This document shows, piece after piece, positions 34,796 to 39,627 of a stretch of 39,627 nucleotides of DNA (positions are counted from its first letter, which is position 1; each line of letters begins with the position of its first letter). The DNA comes from Acidimicrobiia bacterium. Its GTDB lineage: Bacteria; Actinomycetota; Acidimicrobiia; Spongiisociales; UBA11373. The notes beneath the pieces were generated by a model, which saw only the letters and a list, made by a program, of their open reading frames with translations, did not search any database and was not told the DNA's origin. The stretch lies in assembly GCA_040902765.1 (NCBI GenBank), contig JBBDWO010000006.1, positions 1-39,627 on the forward strand, written 5' to 3'. The position numbers were made by a program, and so were the translations under genes.

Positions 34796-35227
34796 CTGAC
34801 CGTCGACTTCCGGACCGAAGCGGACCTTGTCGCCTTCGCCCACGAGAGCGAGAGGCAGTTCGCACGGCTCCTCGACTTCTACGGGATCACGTGGGAGTAC
34901 GAACCGGCATCCTTCGCCATCGAATTCGACGACAGCGGCGAAGCCGCCAAGTACTTCACGCCCGACTTCTACCTGCCCGACGAGCACCTGTACATCGAGA
35001 TCACCACGATGAACCAGAAGCTCGTCACCAAGAAGAACCGCAAGGTGCGGTTGCTGCGTCAGCATCATCCGCAGGTCTCCTGCAAGGTGTTCTACCAGCG
35101 GGACTACCTGCACCTGCTCATCAAGTACGGGCTCGAGACCACGCCGGAGCTCGACGACGTCACGGCACCTACCCGGATCCCCGGTCCGGTGCAGGTCATC
35201 GACCTGGGTGAGTCGGAAGCAGGCTGA
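34796..35227 (+). CDS. TnsA-like PD-(D/E)XK nuclease-fold protein, probable CTG start
   Basis: A 143-residue protein from CTG 34796, supported by GGAGG 6 bases upstream. Residues fit a restriction-endonuclease fold of the TnsA N-terminal type: E19 in SERQFARLLDFYGI, then WEYEP, D57 in FTPDFYLPD, and E68 in YIEIT with T70 where ExK has Lys; K75 follows at a position that could substitute. No transposase, TnsB or TnsC gene is nearby, so it is not a Tn7 element. ATG 35009 would remove E19 and D57. It may be a standalone nuclease or a nuclease-fold DNA/RNA-binding protein linked to merR. Confidence 0.7.
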   Translation: MTVDFRTEADLVAFAHESERQFARLLDFYGITWEYEPASFAIEFDDSGEAAKYFTPDFYLPDEHLYIEITTMNQKLVTKKNRKVRLLRQHHPQVSCKVFYQRDYLHLLIKYGLETTPELDDVTAPTRIPGPVQVIDLGESEAG

Positions 35228-35268
35228 ACCAGCCTCCGGCTACCAGCTACCGGCCAGAGGAGTTGGGA

Positions 35269-35291
35269 TGGCGCCTGAAGCCTGGCGCCTG
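35269..35291. repeat. Direct repeat of TGGCGCCTG before gcvT
   Basis: TGGCGCCTG occurs at 35269-35277 and 35283-35291, a 14-base period, just upstream of the gcvT -10 box. Each copy contains the palindrome GGCGCC. Position suggests an operator for the gcvT-gcvPA-gcvPB operon; nothing identifies the protein. Confidence 0.5.
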
Positions 35292-35294
35292 CTC

Positions 35295-35300
35295 TAGAGT
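35295..35300 (+). promoter_or_regulatory. Candidate -10 box for leaderless gcvT
   Basis: TAGAGT ends 7 bases before GTG 35308. I see no glycine riboswitch: a leaderless transcript would leave no room for one. Confidence 0.5.
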
Positions 35301-35307
35301 CCCCGCC

Positions 35308-36354
35308 GTGCACCGCCGATCACCGCTTCATGGGGCCAACGAGGCCCTCGGTGCTCGTTTCACGCCATTCGGAGACTGGGAGATGCCGCTCCAGTACGAG
35401 GGGACGCTCGCCGAACACGTTGCGGTGCGTACCGATGTCGGGGTCTTCGATGTCTCCCATCTCGGTCGATTCGAGGTCGCCGGATCGGAGGCAGCCGAGC
35501 TGGTCGGATCGATCCTCACCAACGACCTGGGCAAGATCACACCGGGCCGCTGTCAGTACTCGCTGATCCTCAACGATCGGGCGGGCATCCTCGACGACAT
35601 CGTGGTCTGGTGGCTCGAGCCGGACCGGCTGCTCGTCCTTCCGAACGCCGCCAATCACGACCGAGTGGTGGCGCGGTTCGCCGAGGCAGCCGGGCCGAAG
35701 GCGCGCGTCTCCGACCTGCGCGATTCCACGGCATTGCTCGCCGTCCAAGGTCCCGACGGTCCGCGCGTACTCGAGGAGGCGTTCGACGCCGCGCCCAAGC
35801 GCCACCGCGTGGTCATCGCGGGCGACGTCATCGTCGCCGGCACCGGGTACACCGGTGAGGCCGGTGGCGAGGCGGTGGTGCCGCTGTCGCAGGCAGACGC
35901 CACCCTCCAGGCGATCCTGAAGGCCGGAGCCATGCCGTGTGGCCTGGGTGCACGCGACACGCTTCGGCTCGAGTTCGGCCTGCCCCTGTGGGGGCAGGAC
36001 ATCGACGAAACCACCGACCCGATCGAGGCAGGACTCGCCTGGGCGGTCGGCTGGGACACCGAGTTCGACGGCAAGGAGGCTCTCGAGCCCCGGCGCCATG
36101 TAGATCCCGCCCGCGCCCGCGTCGGATTCGTCCTCGACGACCGCCGACCGCCCCGGCACGGCTACCGGATCCGATCCGGTTCCTCGGTAGGCGAGGTGAC
36201 CAGTGGGAACTTCAGCCCGACACTGGAGCGTGGTATCGGGATGGGCTACCTGGCCCCGCCGCCCCCCGACGACGAGACTGCGGTGGAAGTCGAGGTGCGA
36301 GACCGTTGGGTGTCCGCTCGCCTCATCGACATGCCCTTTGTGAGGCGATCATGA
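35308..36354 (+). CDS. gcvT: Glycine cleavage system T protein (aminomethyltransferase)
   Basis: A 348-residue folate-dependent enzyme that releases ammonia and makes methylene-tetrahydrofolate. SPLHGANEALGARFTPFGDW, then VFDVSHLGRFEV, GYTGEAGGEAVVP, and GLGARDTLRLEFGLPLWGQD are family features. Length is near the usual 365. GTG 35308 is preferred since SPLHGANEA follows and a TANNNT box lies 7 bases before it; the frame extends upstream without homology. gcvPA overlaps the stop as ATGA. Confidence 0.95.
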   Translation: MHRRSPLHGANEALGARFTPFGDWEMPLQYEGTLAEHVAVRTDVGVFDVSHLGRFEVAGSEAAELVGSILTNDLGKITPGRCQYSLILNDRAGILDDIVVWWLEPDRLLVLPNAANHDRVVARFAEAAGPKARVSDLRDSTALLAVQGPDGPRVLEEAFDAAPKRHRVVIAGDVIVAGTGYTGEAGGEAVVPLSQADATLQAILKAGAMPCGLGARDTLRLEFGLPLWGQDIDETTDPIEAGLAWAVGWDTEFDGKEALEPRRHVDPARARVGFVLDDRRPPRHGYRIRSGSSVGEVTSGNFSPTLERGIGMGYLAPPPPDDETAVEVEVRDRWVSARLIDMPFVRRS

Positions 36355-37685
36355 CGTTCACCCCCCACACCGACGAGCAGGAGCAGCGGATGTTGGCCGC
36401 GCTCGGCCTGGCCGATGCGGACGAGTTGTTCGCCCACATCCCGAAGGCGGCCAGGCTGGCAGAGCCGCTCGACGTGGCTGCGGGGATCTCGGAACTCGAG
36501 GTGATGCGCTACGTCGAGGATCTCGGACGCCAGAACCGCGGCGGGCTCGTGTGCTTCGCCGGGGGAGGGGTGTACGACCATCACCTGCCGCCGGTCGTTC
36601 GCTCGCTGACGATGCGGCCCGAATTCGTCACCTCCTACACCCCCTATCAGAGCGAGGTGGCCCAGGGGGTCCTTCAGGCCCTGTTCGAGTACCAGTCAAT
36701 GGTTGCGACGATCACCGGGCTGCCGGTGGCCAATGCCTCGCTCTACGACGGCGCATCGGCGGGGATCGAGGCGGTCAACCTGGCACTGGTTGAAACCGGC
36801 CGCGACACCGTCTGGGTTTCACGCGGGCTGCATCCCCACACCCGCCAGGTCATCGCCACCTTCGCCCACGCCCGCGGGGTGACCATCATCGAGCACCCAC
36901 TCGAGGACGGGCGCACCGCGTGGAGTCGAGAAGCAGCGGGACCACCAGCGGCTCTCGTCTTCGGCCAGCCCAACTATCTCGGGATCATCGAGGAGTACGA
37001 CGCGGCCGTGACGCTCGCCGACGACCTCGGCGCACTCACGGCAGCCTCAGTGGACCCGATGCTGTTGGGCATCCTGCGCACACCCGGCGATGCCGGCTGC
37101 GACATCGCCTTCGCCGAGGGTCAGCCACTCGGCAACCCGCTGTCGTTCGGTGGGCCGGTCGTGGGGATCTTCGCCGTCGCCGAGCGGCTGATGCGACGCA
37201 TCCCCGGGCGACTGTCGGGCGAGACCGTCGACCGCGAGGGGCGCCGCGCCTACACGCTGACCCTGCGCACCCGCGAACAGGACATCCGCCGCGAGAAGGC
37301 ATCTTCGAACATCTGCACCAACCAGACTCTCAATGCGGTCGCCGCGGCCATCCACCTCGCCTGGCTCGGACCCGACGGTCTCGCCGAAGTCGGTCGTCAG
37401 AGCAGTCACAAGGCCCGCTACCTCCGTGGACGGCTGCTCGACCTGCCGGGGGTCTCTGCCATCAGCGACGCTGCGTACGGTCGGGAATTCGGGGTGGTGC
37501 TTCCCGTCGATGCATCAACCGCAGTGACGAGCATGGCCGACCGGGGGTATCTGGCCGGCATTCCGCTCGACCGCGACTATCCGGAGTACCGCAACGGCCT
37601 TCTCGTCGCCGTCACCGAGAAGCGGAGCCGCCAGGAGCTCGACGGCTTCGCCGACGCTCTCGGAGAGGTGATCGCCGATGGCTGA
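36351..37685 (+). CDS. gcvPA: Glycine dehydrogenase (decarboxylating) subunit 1
   Basis: A 444-residue subunit corresponding to the N-terminal half of the single-chain P protein. It has YTPYQSEVAQGVLQALFEYQ, ASLYDGASAG and EKASSNICTNQTLNAV. The PLP lysine is on the partner GcvPB, as expected. Starts at ATG overlapping gcvT; gcvPB overlaps its end by 8 bases, so a strictly coupled pair. The split P protein differs from the single chain gcvB of M. tuberculosis. Confidence 0.96.
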   Translation: MTFTPHTDEQEQRMLAALGLADADELFAHIPKAARLAEPLDVAAGISELEVMRYVEDLGRQNRGGLVCFAGGGVYDHHLPPVVRSLTMRPEFVTSYTPYQSEVAQGVLQALFEYQSMVATITGLPVANASLYDGASAGIEAVNLALVETGRDTVWVSRGLHPHTRQVIATFAHARGVTIIEHPLEDGRTAWSREAAGPPAALVFGQPNYLGIIEEYDAAVTLADDLGALTAASVDPMLLGILRTPGDAGCDIAFAEGQPLGNPLSFGGPVVGIFAVAERLMRRIPGRLSGETVDREGRRAYTLTLRTREQDIRREKASSNICTNQTLNAVAAAIHLAWLGPDGLAEVGRQSSHKARYLRGRLLDLPGVSAISDAAYGREFGVVLPVDASTAVTSMADRGYLAGIPLDRDYPEYRNGLLVAVTEKRSRQELDGFADALGEVIADG

Positions 37686-39153
37686 GCCGGGAGGACGAGC
37701 GACCAGCACGCCGCTGATGGGGGGCAGCCCGGAACCGACCCTCATCGAACTGAGCGTGCCGGGGCGTCGTGCCTGGTCCTTCCCGCCGCTCGACGTTCCC
37801 GCGGACGACCCGGGCCTCCCCGAAGCAGCGAACTCGCTTCCGGCGCTCCCGGAAGTCTCCGAGCGCGACCTGGTCGCCCACTTCACCCGGCTGGCGCACC
37901 GCAACTTCGCCGTCGATCTCGGCGCCTACCCGCTGGGCTCGTGCACGATGAAGTACAACCCGAAGGTGTGCGACTGGGCTGCCGAGCACGGGGGGTTCCG
38001 CGACCTGCACCCGGCGGCGCCACCCGAGCTGACCCAAGGAGCGCTGCGAGTCCTCCTCGAAACCGAGTCGATCCTGTGCGCCATCACCGGCATGACCCGG
38101 GCGACCTTCCAGCCGCCGGCGGGAGCGGCCGGCGAACTGACGGGCCTCCTCATCATGCGGGCCTATCACGAGTCCCAGGGCCGCAATCCGACGAAGATCC
38201 TCATTCCCGACTCGGCCCATGGCACCAACCCCGCCTCGGTCACCCTCGCCGGCTACCGGGCGGTGCAGGTCCCCAGCGACGATCGCGGGATGGTCGACCT
38301 CGAGGCGCTCCGGGCAGCCGTCGACGAAGACGTCGCCGGCTTCATGCTCACCAACCCCAACACGCTCGGCCTCTTCGAAGTCGATGTCATCGAGATGGCC
38401 CGCGCCATCCACGACGTCGACGGACTCGTCTACTACGACGGGGCCAATCTCAACGCCATCCTCGGTGTGGCCCGCCCCGGTGACATGGGGTTCGACATCG
38501 TCCACTCCAACCTCCACAAGACGTTCGCCACCCCGCACGGTGGGGGAGGCCCGGGTGCGGGCCCGGTCGCCGTCGTGAAGCATCTCGTCCGCTTCTTGCC
38601 CGGGCCGTTGCCGGTCGACCGCGACGGCGTGCTCGGCTGGGAGATGCCACCCGACTCGGTGGGCCGGGTGCACGGCAACCACGGCAACTTCCTGGTGGTG
38701 CTCCGGGCCCTGACCTACATGCGGTTGCTGGGAGCCGAGGGCCTGCGGGAGGTGGCCGAGCGCAGCGTGCTCAACGCCCGCTACCTGGCCTCCCTGGTGG
38801 GGGAGCGGTACCCCATTCCGTACGACGCTCCACCGATGCACGAGTTCGTCGCGTCCGCTGCTGCCCTTAAGAAGGCGACCGGCGTGCGTGCCATGGACGT
38901 CGCCAAGGCGCTTCTCGACCGGGGATTCCACGCTCCGACGGTCTATTTCCCCCTCATCGTCGAGGAGGCCCTCATGCTGGAGCCGACCGAGACCGAGTCT
39001 CCCGAGACCATCGAGGCACTCGCCGACGCCCTCAACGAGATCGCCGCTCTCGCCGCCGAGGACGCCGCCCACGTCCAGGCATCACCTCACAAGACGCCGG
39101 TGTCACGCCCCGATGACGCACTGGCGGCGAGGAAGCCCAAGCTGACTTGGTAG
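37678..39153 (+). CDS. gcvPB: Glycine dehydrogenase (decarboxylating) subunit 2
   Basis: A 491-residue PLP enzyme subunit that carries out glycine decarboxylation with GcvPA and passes the aminomethyl group to GcvH. The PLP lysine is K281 in HSNLHKTFATPHGGGGPG. YPLGSCTMKYNPK and DSAHGTNPASV are family signatures. Length is normal. It is the last gene of the operon; the terminal repeat array begins 13 bases after its stop codon. Confidence 0.97.
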   Translation: MAEPGGRATSTPLMGGSPEPTLIELSVPGRRAWSFPPLDVPADDPGLPEAANSLPALPEVSERDLVAHFTRLAHRNFAVDLGAYPLGSCTMKYNPKVCDWAAEHGGFRDLHPAAPPELTQGALRVLLETESILCAITGMTRATFQPPAGAAGELTGLLIMRAYHESQGRNPTKILIPDSAHGTNPASVTLAGYRAVQVPSDDRGMVDLEALRAAVDEDVAGFMLTNPNTLGLFEVDVIEMARAIHDVDGLVYYDGANLNAILGVARPGDMGFDIVHSNLHKTFATPHGGGGPGAGPVAVVKHLVRFLPGPLPVDRDGVLGWEMPPDSVGRVHGNHGNFLVVLRALTYMRLLGAEGLREVAERSVLNARYLASLVGERYPIPYDAPPMHEFVASAAALKKATGVRAMDVAKALLDRGFHAPTVYFPLIVEEALMLEPTETESPETIEALADALNEIAALAAEDAAHVQASPHKTPVSRPDDALAARKPKLTW

Positions 39154-39166
39154 GGAGAAGCCCTTC

Positions 39167-39320
39167 CTCCCCCCGAAGGGGGGAGTCCCTCAGGGAGCGC
39201 AGCGACCGGAGGGGAGGGGGGAGGGCGAACACTACGTGAGCCCCGCGACGCGTCTGGCCTCCCCCTCCGTCACCTCCCATACAGGGGAGGGAACCGAGTG
39301 ATGAGGTCCTTTTGCGGTTC
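39167..39320. repeat. Terminal GC-rich hairpin repeat, copy B
   Basis: A 154-base copy beginning with the hairpin CTCCCCCC-GAA-GGGGGGAG (39167-39185) and ending in the tail CCGAGTGATGAGGTCCTTTT. It lacks about 20 bases, including the CGGCCTTCGGCCG hairpin seen in copies A, C and D, and its last hairpin loop reads ATACA rather than CTTCG. Confidence 0.88.
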
Positions 39321-39495
39321 CTCGCCCCGAAGGGGGGAGTCCCGTAGGGAGCGCAGCGACCGGAGGGGAGGGGGGAGGGCCAACGCTACGTGGGCCCCGC
39401 GACGCGTCTGGCCTCCCCCTCCGTCATCGGCCTTCGGCCGCTGCCACCTCCCCCTTCGGGGGAGGGGACCGAGTGATGAGGTCCTTTTGCGGTTC
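39321..39495. repeat. Terminal GC-rich hairpin repeat, copy C
   Basis: A full 175-base unit: first hairpin CTCGCCCC-GAA-GGGGGGAG (one mismatch), a middle part with GGGAGCGCAGCGACCGGAGG and CTACGTGGGCCCCGCGACGC, then hairpins at 39428-39440 (CGGCC-TTC-GGCCG) and 39447-39465 (CCTCCCCC-TTC-GGGGGAGG), and the tail ending GCGGTTC. It is directly followed by copy D. Together with B and D it fills the 474 bases after gcvPB; there is no gene here. Confidence 0.92.
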
Positions 39496-39627
39496 CTCCC
39501 CCCGAAGGGGGGAGTCCCGTAGGGAGCGCAGCGACCGGAGGGGAGGGGGGAGGGCCAACGCTACGTGGGCCCCGCGACGCGTCTGGCCTCCCCCTCCGTC
39601 ATCGGCCTTCGGCCGCTGCCACCTCCC
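39496..39627. repeat. Terminal GC-rich hairpin repeat, copy D (cut by window end)
   Basis: Identical or nearly so to copy C over its 132 bases, with the first hairpin fully paired (39496-39503 with 39507-39514 around GAA). It runs off the window end inside the last hairpin. Confidence 0.9.

Noticed and set aside
35228-35307. Glycine riboswitch upstream of gcvT
   Set aside because: The 80-base gap lacks the tandem aptamer core and the likely transcription start is at the start codon.
39298-39522. A 74-codon frame across the right-hand repeats
   Set aside because: It only translates repeat units C and D, and a matching frame appears in copy A by repetition.
39167-39627. CRISPR array
   Set aside because: The repeats are 154-175 bases long without unique spacers and no cas genes are present.

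Overview
The window is high-GC bacterial DNA with dense, mostly plus-strand genes and many 4-base start/stop overlaps. Several genes point to an actinobacterium: pafB-pafC, a HelY-type helicase next to tatA-tatC, a DUF4193 protein, a GarA-like FHA protein and TlyA. Much of the gene order matches Mycobacterium tuberculosis from memory: pafB-pafC-tatA-tatC-helY; HAD phosphatase-small protein-tlyA-nadK-recN-pyrG-xerD-scpA-scpB-rluB-cmk-der; and pgsA-gcvH-garA-merR-DUF151-merR. A deep-branching class such as Acidimicrobiia is my inference; no rRNA is present to test it.

Layout. 1-108 is one copy of a GC-rich hairpin repeat, and 39167-39627 holds three more, so the window is probably a whole contig whose assembly stopped in this repeat. 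200-6803: pafBC (DNA-damage regulator), a small zinc-ribbon protein, twin-arginine export genes, helicase and a diverged lipid-kinase-like protein. 6894-10975: DUF4193 protein, acetyltransferase, M20 peptidase, DUF1015 protein (minus) and HAD phosphatase. 11066-15144: rhomboid protease (minus), then tlyA-nadK-recN. 15179-19227: pyrG, xerD, a DksA-like protein, a site-2 protease and an HD protein. 19264-23222: scpA-scpB-rluB-aroA-cmk. 23254-27395: ispH (minus), der, an acyl-CoA carboxylase beta subunit and a 40-residue membrane peptide. 27479-27552 is tRNA-Pro(GGG). 27665-29909: envelope and lipoproteins of unknown role. 29906-34794: pgsA, gcvH, garA-like, merR, a D-Ala-D-Ala carboxypeptidase-like protein, hpt, a bifunctional-nuclease family protein and a second merR. 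34796-39153: a TnsA-like nuclease, then gcvT-gcvPA-gcvPB, which with gcvH make the T, P and H parts of the glycine cleavage system; the L protein is not here.

Most unusual structures. (1) Two 93-bp nested palindromes (2463-2555 and 10974-11066) share design, core sequence and loop, with changes that keep the stems paired. Read in one orientation, each begins exactly on the A of a TGA stop codon. (2) Ten genes, plus one mini-ORF, have TANNNT or a close match 6-7 bases before the start codon, suggesting widespread leaderless transcription. (3) Two genes appear to use non-standard starts: CTG for the TnsA-like nuclease and ATC for rluB, each behind a GGAGG-type ribosome binding site. (4) The terminal repeat family has an internal period of 175 bases.
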